NCBI GenBank assembly: GCA_963747405.1
Contig: CAVVFG010000006.1
Coordinates: forward strand, 161,328 to 225,327
Direction: 5' to 3'
DNA: 64,000 nucleotides
Source of the DNA: Fodinibacter sp963747405
GTDB taxonomy: Bacteria; Actinomycetota; Actinomycetes; Actinomycetales; Dermatophilaceae
The notes under the pieces were generated by a model. The model was not told the origin of the DNA and made no database searches. It saw only the letters and a list, made by a program, of their open reading frames with translations. A program made the translations under genes and the position numbers. This document shows positions 24,361-31,951 of this stretch, one piece after another. The first letter of the stretch is position 1; the number at the start of each line of letters is the position of its first letter.

Positions 24361-25143
24361 TCAGCGGCGCCGCCGGGCGAGCACCCAGCCGAGCTGGAAC
24401 CGGGTGTCGACCCCGTTGACCGCCATCAGGTTGGCCACCCGACGGCGGACGGTGCGCAGGCTGACCCCGAGGTAGCGGGCGATCGCCTCGTCCTTCATCC
24501 CGAGCTCGAGCAGCTCGACGAGCTTGGGGTCGCCGCCGACCTCTCGGCCGCTGACGGACGGCACCGGGACCGCGTGCCGCCAGGCGAGGTCGAAGTAGGC
24601 CGTGTAGAGCCGCACGGTGAGCGGGTCGCGGATGACGGCGTACCCCTGCGAGGGGTCGTCCCACCCGGCCAGCGCCACGACCGCCGTGTCACCGAAGACG
24701 GCGAACTCGGTGTCGGTGGTCGGCACGATCCGCTGGTCCTCGCCCACCTCCTCCCACATGCTCATCCAGCGCTGCCCCTGTGGTGACGACAGGGTGCTCG
24801 CCGGGTAAACCGCGCGCTGCGACTCACCACGCCGGATCCGCTCCTCGTTGGCGCGCATGGTGCTCTCGTCGAGGGCCGGGCCCTCGGAGATGGTGAGCAC
24901 GTAGTTGCGCAGCATGCCGGTGGTGTCGCTGAGCAGGCGGTTCACGACCGAGGGGGCGATGGCGTCGGAGATGGGCTCGCTGGGCGGTTCGGTGGCGCCC
25001 AGCGCGACGCTGGTGACCTTCGACAGCAGGTCGCGGGAGGCGTCGAGGTCGCGCCGCCGCTCCTCGATCCGGTCGAGCTCGCGCCGGAGCTGCTCCTCGA
25101 GCACGAGGAGCACACCCCCGTCGTAGGCCGAGGGGTCGTTCAT
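24361..25143 (-). CDS. LuxR-HTH transcriptional regulator
   Basis: 260 residues. The N-terminal part begins with a charged helix (LEEQLRRELDRIEERRRDLD), the middle (about 80-190) is a PLD-like or TrmB-like sensor segment with LRNYVLTISEGPALDE, and residues about 205-255 are a LuxR-type HTH (LLELGMKDEAIARYLGVSLRTVRRRVANLM). Such regulators in actinobacteria often govern secondary metabolism or development; the target here is unknown. It stands alone upstream of purA. Confidence 0.75.
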   Translation of the reverse strand: MNDPSAYDGGVLLVLEEQLRRELDRIEERRRDLDASRDLLSKVTSVALGATEPPSEPISDAIAPSVVNRLLSDTTGMLRNYVLTISEGPALDESTMRANEERIRRGESQRAVYPASTLSSPQGQRWMSMWEEVGEDQRIVPTTDTEFAVFGDTAVVALAGWDDPSQGYAVIRDPLTVRLYTAYFDLAWRHAVPVPSVSGREVGGDPKLVELLELGMKDEAIARYLGVSLRTVRRRVANLMAVNGVDTRFQLGWVLARRRR

Positions 25144-25390
25144 GTGTCCTGCCTCCTGCCCCTGCACGGTGGCCGTTACCGGCCAGTGGCAGCCAAGTGT
25201 CGCACCACCAGGGCTCCCCGATGCACGATGGAGGCGCACAGCTGCGGTTGCAGGGGCCACTGGTGGACGCTTCTTGGCGAGAGGGAAGCGACCGGATCCG
25301 GTGGACTCGAGAAACGGCTGGCCGAGCAGGGCCCGGGCGTTCGCGCCCGGGCCCTGCGTCGTGCCTCGGCGCGCCGGACGCCCGCTGCGG

Positions 25391-25795
25391 TCACAAGCCC
25401 AGCTCGCGGGCCCCGCTGGCGGTCGACGCCCTCAGGAACTCGGTGCACCGGTGCACCTCGTCGACCTCGTCGATCTGGTTGGCCGCCCGGGCCAGCGCCC
25501 CGAGCGCGCGCAGGAAGCCACGGTTGGGCACGTGCTCCCACGGGATCGGTCCCTGGCCGCGCCAGCCGGCCCGGCGCAGGGCGTCGAGGCCGCGGTGGTA
25601 GCCGGTGCGGGCGTAGGCGTACGAGGTGACGGCACGGTGGTCGGCGAGGGCGTCCTCGGCGAGCACGGCCCAGGCCAGGCTGGATGCCGGGTGCGCCGCG
25701 GCCACCTGCTCGGGCGGGGTGCCCTCGGCCAGCGGCTCGGCGGCGGGGTCCGGTGGCAGGTGGGTCGGCGGGATGCCGAGCAGGTCGGAGCTCAT
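25391..25795 (-). CDS. DUF3151 family protein
   Basis: 134 residues, typical of DUF3151, a conserved actinobacterial protein found beside fba. LGIPPTHLPPDP, SSLAWAVLAEDALADHRAVT, SYAYARTGYHRGLDALRRAGWRGQGPIPWEH and RGFLRALGALARAANQI are family signatures. The ATG at 25795 is chosen because the frame above it crosses the large hairpin 25845-25904. Same strand as fba, whose stop lies 140 bp upstream. Function unknown. Confidence 0.85.
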   Translation of the reverse strand: MSSDLLGIPPTHLPPDPAAEPLAEGTPPEQVAAAHPASSLAWAVLAEDALADHRAVTSYAYARTGYHRGLDALRRAGWRGQGPIPWEHVPNRGFLRALGALARAANQIDEVDEVHRCTEFLRASTASGARELGL

Positions 25796-25844
25796 GGCGG
25801 TGCCTCTCGGTCGGTCGGGGTTGGGGGTGAGTGCGGCGGTCTCG

Positions 25845-25904
25845 TCGAGAGTAGGGAACACGCCGTGCGAGGTCGGCCTCGCACGGCGTGTTCCCTACTC
25901 TCGA
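25845..25904. terminator. Perfect 28-bp inverted repeat after fba
   Basis: Arms 25845-25872 and 25877-25904 are perfectly complementary over 28 bp with a TCGG loop. The stem core includes GTAGGGAACACGCCGTGCGA. It lies 31 bp beyond the fba stop and 50 bp before the DUF3151 start, so it should terminate or strongly attenuate fba transcription. The length and perfection exceed the other terminators in the window. Confidence 0.85.
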
Positions 25905-25934
25905 CCGCTGGGATCGGACGGGCGGGGGGCGGGG

Positions 25935-26966
25935 TCAGCCCTGGTGGGTGCCCGCCGAGCGCAGGTTCTCGCAGGCCACGACGACGCGTGCGGCCATCCC
26001 CGCCTCGGCCTCCTTGCCCCACGCGCGCGGGTCGTACTGCTTCTTGTTGCCGACCTCGCCGTCGATCTTCAGCACGCCGGTGTAGTTCTTCAGCATCCAG
26101 TCGGCGACCGGGCGGGTGAAGGCGTACTGGGTGTCGGTGTCGACGTTCATCTTCACGACGCCGTAGTCGACGGCGGCCGAGATCTCCTCGGGCAGCGAGC
26201 CGGAGCCGCCGTGGAAGACCAGGTCGAGCGGCTTGTCGCCGGCGGCGGCGCCGTGGGCGGCGACGATGGCGTCCTGGCACTGCTTGAGGATCTCGGGGCG
26301 CAGCTTGACGTTGCCCGGCTTGTAGACGCCGTGCACGTTGCCGAAGGTGAGGGCGGCCATGTAGCGGCCGTTCTCGCCCAGGCCGAGGGCCTCCACGGTC
26401 TTCAGCGCGTCGTCGGGGGTGGTGTACAGCTTGTCGTTGATCTCTGCGGCGACACCGTCCTCCTCGCCGCCGACGACACCGATCTCGACCTCGAGGATGA
26501 TGTTTGCGGCCTTGGCCAGGGCGAGCAGCTCCTCGGCGATCTGCAGGTTCTCGTCGAGCGGCACGGCCGAGCCGTCCCACATGTGGCTCTGGAAGATCGG
26601 CAGGCCGGTGGACTTCACCTGCTCCGCGGATGCCGCGAGCAGGGGGCGCACGAAGCCGTCGAGCTTGTTCTTGGGGCAGTGGTCGGTGTGCAGGGCGATG
26701 TTGACCGGGTAGTTCTTCGCCACCTCGCGGGCGTAGGCCGCCAGCGCCAGCGAGCCGGTGACCATGTCCTTGATGGTGGAGCCGGAGGCGTACTCGGCAC
26801 CGCCGGTGGAGACCTGGATGATGCCGTCGGACCCGGCCTCGGCGAAACCGCGGATCGCGGCCGTCACGGTCTGACTCGAGGTGATGTTGATGGCGGGGTA
26901 GGCGAACGAGCCGGCCTTGGCTCGGTCGAGCATGTCGGCGTAGACCTCGGGCGTTGCGATGGGCAC
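25935..26966 (-). CDS. fbaA: Class II fructose-bisphosphate aldolase
   Basis: 343 residues. It cleaves fructose 1,6-bisphosphate in glycolysis with a zinc ion. ALHTDHCPK contains the catalytic Asp and a zinc His, LEVEIGVVGGEEDG is the class IIA segment, LTFGNVHGVYKPGNVKL and VFHGGSGSLPEEI hold further zinc and phosphate ligands, and KMNVDTDTQ follows. The GTG at 26966 has GAGGAG upstream. It is followed by the large hairpin and DUF3151, the common actinobacterial arrangement. Confidence 0.96.
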   Translation of the reverse strand: MPIATPEVYADMLDRAKAGSFAYPAINITSSQTVTAAIRGFAEAGSDGIIQVSTGGAEYASGSTIKDMVTGSLALAAYAREVAKNYPVNIALHTDHCPKNKLDGFVRPLLAASAEQVKSTGLPIFQSHMWDGSAVPLDENLQIAEELLALAKAANIILEVEIGVVGGEEDGVAAEINDKLYTTPDDALKTVEALGLGENGRYMAALTFGNVHGVYKPGNVKLRPEILKQCQDAIVAAHGAAAGDKPLDLVFHGGSGSLPEEISAAVDYGVVKMNVDTDTQYAFTRPVADWMLKNYTGVLKIDGEVGNKKQYDPRAWGKEAEAGMAARVVVACENLRSAGTHQG

Positions 26967-27099
26967 GGGTATCTCCTCGGAAGGTTGTGAGTGCCGGTAC
27001 GCGTCGATCCTTCCACGGATCGGGGTTCGCCACAGCAGAGGTTCGCCTACCCGGCGGTAGCCGGCACCCGGCATCCGGACCGGGCTTTTGGGCAGCCGG

Positions 27100-27954
27100 T
27101 CAGGGGGTCGGCGAACCCGCTTCCGGCGCAGGCCGGCTGGGGTCGAGCACGTACGGGCGGGTGTCGGCCACCGCGTGCATGCCGAGCCCGATGAGGATAG
27201 GGCGGGAGTCCGGTGAGGTGTCGACGCGGGCGTACGGATAGCCCCGGTCGAGGGCGAGCCGGGCGCGGTAGGTGGTGATCGCGCGGTAGAGCCCCCGACC
27301 CCGCCACTCGGTGAGGGTCGAGCCGCCCCACAGCCCACAGAACCCGGTGCCCGGCTGCAGGCGCAGCACGCCGTGGGAGAGCACCTGCGCGGTGCCGGCG
27401 TCCTCGGCGGCGACGGCGATGAGCAGGTCGGGGTCACGGCGCTGCTCGGCGCGCAGGGCGTCGTTCACCCAGGAGGTCTCCGTGCCCCAGACGGAGTCGA
27501 GGCTCACCCGCACGCGCTCCCAGTCGTCGTCGGTCGAGATCTCCCGCAACCGGGTGCCCTCTGGCAGCACGACGTGGTGCACCAGGTCGGCGCACCGGCC
27601 GACCAGCACCACCTCGGGGTCGTCGGCGACGAACCCGGCTCGCACGAGACGCGGCGCCAGGTCGGCCGGCTCGTCGTAGCCGTAGGTCTTCCACTCCACG
27701 ACCTGCCGTCGCGCGGTGAAGAACTCGACCTGTCGTGCGACCCAGTGGTCGGGGTCGTTCCCCAGGCCCTCGGGGCACTCGACCATGGCGCCGCGCTCAC
27801 CGGCATCCGGCGGGTAGGTGCGGTGCACCGGCCCGTCGCGGTCGACGACGAACCCGGGAGCGGCGTCGCGGTCGCGCAGTCGCACCTGGGTGTGGAACAG
27901 CTCGAGCAGCGCCGCGGCATCCGGGTCGGGGGTCACGGGCCAATTTGACGCCAT
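27100..27954 (-). CDS. GNAT family N-acetyltransferase
   Basis: 284 residues. The C-terminal half carries the GNAT core: SHGVLRLQPGTGFCGLWGGS (strand 4), then TLTEWRGRGLYRAITTYRARLA with the Q/RxxGxG/A acetyl-CoA loop as RGRGLY, and DTSPDSRPILIGLGMHAV. The N-terminal 100 residues are a divergent domain starting MASNWPVTPDPDAAALLELF. The substrate is unknown. The promoter region carries the repeat cluster 28016-28140. Confidence 0.8.
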   Translation of the reverse strand: MASNWPVTPDPDAAALLELFHTQVRLRDRDAAPGFVVDRDGPVHRTYPPDAGERGAMVECPEGLGNDPDHWVARQVEFFTARRQVVEWKTYGYDEPADLAPRLVRAGFVADDPEVVLVGRCADLVHHVVLPEGTRLREISTDDDWERVRVSLDSVWGTETSWVNDALRAEQRRDPDLLIAVAAEDAGTAQVLSHGVLRLQPGTGFCGLWGGSTLTEWRGRGLYRAITTYRARLALDRGYPYARVDTSPDSRPILIGLGMHAVADTRPYVLDPSRPAPEAGSPTP

Positions 27955-28015
27955 GGCGAGCCCCGAGCACCACCCGTGGGCCGATGCCCGTCCGCGGGGG
28001 TCTGGCTCGCCTCCG

Positions 28016-28140
28016 GGCGTCCCCGATGCGACCTATTGGTCGATCCCAGGACGGGGCGGGCGTCCCCGATGCGACCTATTGGTCGATCCCAGGACGGGGC
28101 GGGCGTCCCCGATGCGACCTATTGGTCGATCTCGGGACGG
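28016..28140. repeat. Three tandem 43-bp units with the GACCTATTGGTC core
   Basis: GACCTATTGGTCGAT occurs at 28030-28044, 28073-28087 and 28116-28130 with a 43-bp period. Each unit has GGGCGTCCCCGATGC before the core and a partly complementary CC(A/C)GGACGG-like end after it, so each can fold into a stem with a TATT loop. The third copy supplies the last five sense codons and the TAG stop of the ECF sigma gene. It is not a CRISPR array: there are no variable spacers. Confidence 0.85.
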
Positions 28141-29372
28141 AGGGAGTCGCGGCGGCGGGTGAGGTGCTCGCGCTCGACGTCGTTCTGGCAGCGCGCGATC
28201 GCCAGGTCGAGCGCCTCGACGGCCGCGGCCTCCATCCCGGCCCGGGCGAGGAGCTCGCCGCGCACGGCGGGGAGCCGGTGGCTGTACGGCATCGCAGCGT
28301 CGAGGTGGTCGAGCGCGGCCAGACCCGCCTGCGGCCCGTCGCGCTCGGCCACGGCCACGGCGGCCGCCAGGCGCACGGACGGTGACGGGCTCAGCGCCAC
28401 CAGGTCGGCGTAGCGCTCGCAGATCACGTCCCACCGGGTGTCGGATGCCGTTGCCGCCGTGCCGTGCTCGGCCGCCACGAGCGCTTGCAGCCGGTAGCTC
28501 TCGGCCAGCGCGGAGGTGGGGTGCGGCGGCATCCGCGACAGGAGGTCGAGCGCCTCGGCGACCTCGTCGTGGTGCCACCGGGAGCGGTCCTGGTCAGGGA
28601 GCAGCACGAGCCGCCCGTCGTCGCTCACCCGGGCGTCGCGGCGCGAGTGCTGCAGCAGGAGCAGCGCGAGCAGTGCACGGAGCACCGGCTCGTCGGGGCA
28701 CTGGGCCAGGGTGACCCGCACGAGTCGCACCGCCTCGCCGGCCAGCTCGGCCCGCACCAGGTCGGGGCCACTACCGGCCGCGTACCCGGCGGTGAAGGCG
28801 AGGTAGGCCACCTGGGCCACGGTGCCGAGGCGAGCGGGCAGGTCGGCCGCGTCGGGAACGGCGTACGGGATGCCGGCAGCCACGATCTTGCGCTTGCCGC
28901 GGGTGAGCCGGGCGGCCATCGTGGGCTCGGGCACGAGGAAGAGCCGGGCGATGTCGGCCGTCGTGACGCCGAGCACGAGCCGCAGCGCCAGCGCGCTCGC
29001 CACCTCGGCCGCGAGTGCCGGGTGGCAGCACATCAGCGCCAGGCGCAGCCGGTCGTCCTCGAGAAGACCGCCGGGGTCGGCCATCGCGGCTCCTCCTCCC
29101 TCGCGGGCGTCGACGACGATCAGTGGCATGCGGCGCTGGGCCACCGCCTCGGCCCGCAGCCGGTCGAGCACCCGGCGCCGGGCGGTGGTCATGAGCCACG
29201 CAGCGGGCCGGACGGGGGTGCCATCACGGGGCCAGGTGCGGGCGGCGGCCTCCACGGCATCCCCGAGGGCGTCCTCGACGAGGTCGAGCCGCCGGAACTG
29301 CGCGAGGAGCAGGGCGGTGAGGCGTCCCCACTCCTCGCGCACGACCGCGGCGAGCGCCTCGTCAGGGGCCAC
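28119..29372 (-). CDS. ECF42-type sigma factor with TPR-like C-terminal extension
   Basis: 417 residues. Sigma-2 covers about 10-75 (FRRLDLVEDALGDAVEAAAR, RPAAWLMTTARRRVLDRLR) and sigma-4 about 105-165 (LALRLVLGVTTADIARLFLV, EPTMAARLTRGKRKI). The long helical C-terminal extension contains DDGRLVLLPDQDRSRW, close to the DGGR motif of group ECF42, and TPR-like helices. ECF42 factors lack anti-sigma factors and travel with YCII-domain (DGPF) proteins, four of which lie immediately upstream here. The 5' end overlaps the last YCII gene by 11 bp. The final codons and the stop lie in repeat DNA. Confidence 0.9.
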   Translation of the reverse strand: MAPDEALAAVVREEWGRLTALLLAQFRRLDLVEDALGDAVEAAARTWPRDGTPVRPAAWLMTTARRRVLDRLRAEAVAQRRMPLIVVDAREGGGAAMADPGGLLEDDRLRLALMCCHPALAAEVASALALRLVLGVTTADIARLFLVPEPTMAARLTRGKRKIVAAGIPYAVPDAADLPARLGTVAQVAYLAFTAGYAAGSGPDLVRAELAGEAVRLVRVTLAQCPDEPVLRALLALLLLQHSRRDARVSDDGRLVLLPDQDRSRWHHDEVAEALDLLSRMPPHPTSALAESYRLQALVAAEHGTAATASDTRWDVICERYADLVALSPSPSVRLAAAVAVAERDGPQAGLAALDHLDAAMPYSHRLPAVRGELLARAGMEAAAVEALDLAIARCQNDVEREHLTRRRDSLRPEIDQ

Positions 29373-29730
29373 GGGGCGGCTCGTACCCTTCGATCTCGAC
29401 CTCGGGGCGGATCTCGACGGTGTAGCTGCGCGGCAGCTCGGCGCAGGCCGCGATCGCCGAGTCGAGGTCGGGCAGGTCGACGAGGTAGAACCCGGCGAGC
29501 TGCTCGACCAGCTCGACGAACGGGCCGTCGGTGACGGTGAGGTCGCCGCCGACGTGCCGCACCGTGGTCGCCGTGTCGGCCGAGGCCAGCGCGGCGCCCG
29601 AGACCTTCGTGCCGCGCGCTGCCACCGCCAGCTCGAACGCGTCGTGCGCGTCGAAGAAGCCCTGCCGCTCGTCGGCGGTCGCCTGCTCCCAGACCCCGGG
29701 GTCGCAGGCGATGATCACCACGTACCTCAC
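29362..29730 (-). CDS. YCII-domain (DGPF) protein 4 of 4
   Basis: 122 residues. The family signature DGPFVELVEQLAGFYLV sits at about 67-83, after the RYVVIIACDPGVW strand and the AHDAFELAVAARG helix. The ferredoxin-like YCII fold is thought to bind small ligands or act as a dehydrogenase-like enzyme; no activity is proven. It overlaps the upstream paralogue by 4 bp and the sigma gene by 11 bp, so all five genes are translationally coupled. Confidence 0.88.
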   Translation of the reverse strand: MRYVVIIACDPGVWEQATADERQGFFDAHDAFELAVAARGTKVSGAALASADTATTVRHVGGDLTVTDGPFVELVEQLAGFYLVDLPDLDSAIAACAELPRSYTVEIRPEVEIEGYEPPRGP

Positions 29731-30134
29731 GGCGCGGCATCCCCGTCGGCCTGCTCGGTCGTGCCGCCGTGGTCGTGCTCGTCGTCACCCACGAGGTCAC
29801 GGAACTCGATGAGCTCGCCGCGCGACGCGAACTCGGCGCACAGGCGCAGCAGGGCGGCCCGGTCGTCGGTCTCGACGAGGTAGAAGCCGACGACCTGCTC
29901 GACCGACTCGGTGAACGGCCCGTCGGTGGCGAGCACCCCGCCGGAGCCGTCGGGACGCAGTGACACCGCGGCGGCCGACGGCGTGAGCGGGGACGACAGC
30001 ACCAGGTGGTGGCCTCCCTCGCGCAGGTCGCGGTGGAACTGCTGGTGCGAGCGCATCCCCTTCTCGTGCTCCTCGGCGGGCAGCCGGGCCCACTCGGCCT
30101 CGGGAGCGGGCAGCAGCAGCAGGTGCCGGCTCAC
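29727..30134 (-). CDS. YCII-domain (DGPF) protein 3 of 4
   Basis: 135 residues. DGPFTESVEQVVGFYLVE is the signature. The N-terminus (RHLLLLPAPEAEWARLPAEE) and the acidic His-rich tail (GDDEHDHGGTTEQ) differ from the other three copies, so it is the most diverged paralogue. Start and stop overlap the neighbours by 4 bp each (ATGA at 30131-30134 and 29727-29730). Confidence 0.87.
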   Translation of the reverse strand: MSRHLLLLPAPEAEWARLPAEEHEKGMRSHQQFHRDLREGGHHLVLSSPLTPSAAAVSLRPDGSGGVLATDGPFTESVEQVVGFYLVETDDRAALLRLCAEFASRGELIEFRDLVGDDEHDHGGTTEQADGDAAP

Positions 30135-30490
30135 GCCCGGTCCTCCGCCGACACGGTGCGTCGCACCTCGATGCCATCACCCACGGCGGCGATGATCTGG
30201 CTGCAGTCGAGCAGGTCGTCGAGGTCGTCGGTCTCGACCTGGTAGAACCCGCCCACCTGCTCGGTGACCTCGGCGAAGGGTCCGTCGGTGATAGCACCAC
30301 CGCCGCGCGGGATGCGCCTGGCCTCGGTCGTGGCGTGCAGCTCGGCGCCTCCGGTGACCTTGTGGCCGCGGCGGGCCAGCTCCTCACCGAAGCGCGTGTA
30401 CTCGGCGTAGCCGGCGGCGCGCTGCTCGGCATCCATGGTGGTCCACCAGCGGTCGGCGTCTCCGACGATGAGGACGACGTACTCGGTCAT
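30131..30490 (-). CDS. YCII-domain (DGPF) protein 2 of 4
   Basis: 119 residues. EYVVLIVGDADRWWTTMDAE is the first strand and loop, and DGPFAEVTEQVGGFYQVE the signature. ARRGHKVTGGAELHATTEAR carries the conserved His. It starts one base after the stop of the upstream paralogue and overlaps the downstream one by 4 bp. Confidence 0.88.
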   Translation of the reverse strand: MTEYVVLIVGDADRWWTTMDAEQRAAGYAEYTRFGEELARRGHKVTGGAELHATTEARRIPRGGGAITDGPFAEVTEQVGGFYQVETDDLDDLLDCSQIIAAVGDGIEVRRTVSAEDRA

Positions 30491-30491
30491 C

Positions 30492-30866
30492 TCAGGCTCC
30501 CTCGTCGGTCTGGTCGGGAGCGGGGAGGCAGGCCCGGATCTCCAGGCCCTCCCCCGGTGCCACGAGGAGGGCGCACACCTCGGCGAGGTCGTCGAGGTCG
30601 TCGGACTCCACGAGGTAGAAGCCGCTCAGCTGCTCGACGGACTCTGCGTACGGTCCGTCGCCCATGACCGGTCCGTCGTCTCCACCACGGACCACCCGGG
30701 CCTCGCGGGAGTGGGCGAGCTCCGCACCGCCGACGATGCGGTGGCCGCGCTCCATGAGGGTGGTCGAGAAGCGTTCGTGGGTGGCGTACACGGCGGCTCG
30801 CTCCTCCGGCGTGGTTGCCTCCCAGGGCCCCTCGTCCCCGGGCAGGAGGATGGCGTACGTCGTCAT
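30492..30866 (-). CDS. YCII-domain (DGPF) protein 1 of 4, first gene of the ECF42 operon
   Basis: 124 residues from the ATG at 30866, preceded by AAGGGGACC. The signature is DGPYAESVEQLSGFYLVE, with Tyr in place of Phe. TYAILLPGDEGPWEAT and MERGHRIVGGAELAHSREAR match paralogue 2 most closely, suggesting tandem duplication. It lies directly downstream of a candidate ECF42 promoter (30915-30941). Confidence 0.87.
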   Translation of the reverse strand: MTTYAILLPGDEGPWEATTPEERAAVYATHERFSTTLMERGHRIVGGAELAHSREARVVRGGDDGPVMGDGPYAESVEQLSGFYLVESDDLDDLAEVCALLVAPGEGLEIRACLPAPDQTDEGA

Positions 30867-30914
30867 GGTCGGTCCCCTTCGTCTCGGGCCGCTCGGGTGC
30901 GGCCACACCACTGT

Positions 30915-30941
30915 GACGCGCGTGGCGACCGGGTTTCGACA
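30915..30941 (-). promoter_or_regulatory. Candidate ECF42 promoter (TGTCGA-17-CGTC)
   Basis: On the minus strand TGTCGA (30941-30936) is followed after 17 bp by CGTC (30918-30915), 48 bp before the first YCII gene. This matches the -35 TGTCGA and -10 CG(A/T)C described for ECF42 promoters, as I recall them, and implies autoregulation. Confidence 0.65.
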
Positions 30942-30944
30942 GGG

Positions 30945-31592
30945 CTACCGGACTTTCTGGCCGAAGACGTGTCGGCGCACCCAGGCGTGCATGGCGATGG
31001 CCCCGGCCGCCCCGGCGTTGATCGAGCGGGTCGAGCCGAACTGCTCGATGTGCAGCACCACGTCGCACGCCGCGAGCATCTCGGGCGTCAGCCCCGGCCC
31101 CTCCTGCCCCAGCACCAGTACGCACTCGCGGGGCAGGTCGTAGGTCTCGAGCGGCACCGAGCCCGGGACGTTGTCGATGCCGACCAGTGGGATGCCGGAC
31201 CCCTCGCTCCCAGCCCCGCTCGCCCACTCGACGAGGTCGGCGACGCTCGGATGGTGGTGCTCGTGCTGGTAGCGGTCGGTCACCATGGCGCCCCGCCGGT
31301 TCCACCGGCGCCGCCCGACGACGTGGAAGGCATTGGCGTTGAACGCGTTCGCGGTGCGCACGACCGAGCCGATGTTGAAGTCGTGGCCCCAGTTCTCGAT
31401 CGCGACGTGGAACGGGTGGCGACGTGCGTCGAGGTCGGCCACTACGGCATCCATGCGCCAGTACCGGTACCGGTCGGCGACGTTGCGGCGGTCGCCGTCG
31501 CGCAGCAGGTCGGCATCCCACTGCTCGCCCTCGGGCCACGGCCCGTCCCAGGGGCCGACCCCGACCTCGGGCGCGTCGCCGTCGCCGGTCAC
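30945..31592 (-). CDS. TrmH/SpoU family RNA 2'-O-methyltransferase
   Basis: 215 residues with the SPOUT motifs: motif 1 IENWGHDFNIGSVVRTANAF, motif 2 ECVLVLGQEGPGL, and motif 3 FGSTRSINAGAAGAIAM, which form the trefoil knot that holds S-adenosylmethionine. The target (tRNA or rRNA ribose) cannot be told from sequence. The start is GTG at 31592. The GTGA at that point overlaps the end of a fossil reading frame that resembles an ABC ATPase C-terminus (31589-31645). Confidence 0.85.
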   Translation of the reverse strand: MTGDGDAPEVGVGPWDGPWPEGEQWDADLLRDGDRRNVADRYRYWRMDAVVADLDARRHPFHVAIENWGHDFNIGSVVRTANAFNANAFHVVGRRRWNRRGAMVTDRYQHEHHHPSVADLVEWASGAGSEGSGIPLVGIDNVPGSVPLETYDLPRECVLVLGQEGPGLTPEMLAACDVVLHIEQFGSTRSINAGAAGAIAMHAWVRRHVFGQKVR

Positions 31593-31645
31593 GCGTGGAT
31601 GCGCGAGAGGAACTGGCGGGTGCGCTCCTCGCGCGGCTCACCGAA
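31589..31645 (-). pseudogene. Fossil C-terminus of an amino-acid ABC transporter ATPase
   Basis: In a second minus frame the bases just upstream of the TrmH gene read FGEPREERTRQFLSRIHA then a stop. This closely resembles the last residues of GlnQ-type ATPases (G.P.EERT..FLSR). Nothing upstream continues the protein, so only the tail remains. The stop overlaps the TrmH GTG. Confidence 0.4.
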
Positions 31646-31951
31646 CACTGCGCAGGGCATGCGGGGGATCCTTCGCTTTCGGGGCCGCGGGGAGGCTGTG
31701 GCGGCCCGTTTCGTCGCTCAATGTAACGCCGACGCGCGGGAACCCCTTGCCGACTGCCCGCCCAGCGGTCGCGCGCAGTCAGGAGCACGTCGCGAAGTCA
31801 GGGGCGTATACGGCCCTGACTCGGCAAGCACCTCCTGAGCGGGCGAAGTGCTGCTGACCTCGCGGAGCCGTTGAGCGGCCCGACCGCGTGCACAGCCTGC
31901 GCACAGCCGGGGAAGCGGGCTTGAGAGACGTTCCCCCGTACCCTTGAGCAC
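31646..31951. other. Intergenic region with nested inverted repeats
   Basis: No gene is supported here. A 22-bp near-palindrome (31798-31819, centre CGTATACG) is nested between TCAGGAG (31779-31785) and CTCCTGA (31832-31838). TACCCT (31939-31944), 7 nt before the DedA start, is a likely -10. Confidence 0.5.

Noticed and set aside
28016..28140. Tandem repeats that might be a CRISPR array
   Set aside because: The 43-bp units are continuous with no unique spacers and no cas genes nearby; the palindromic core recurs at other loci.
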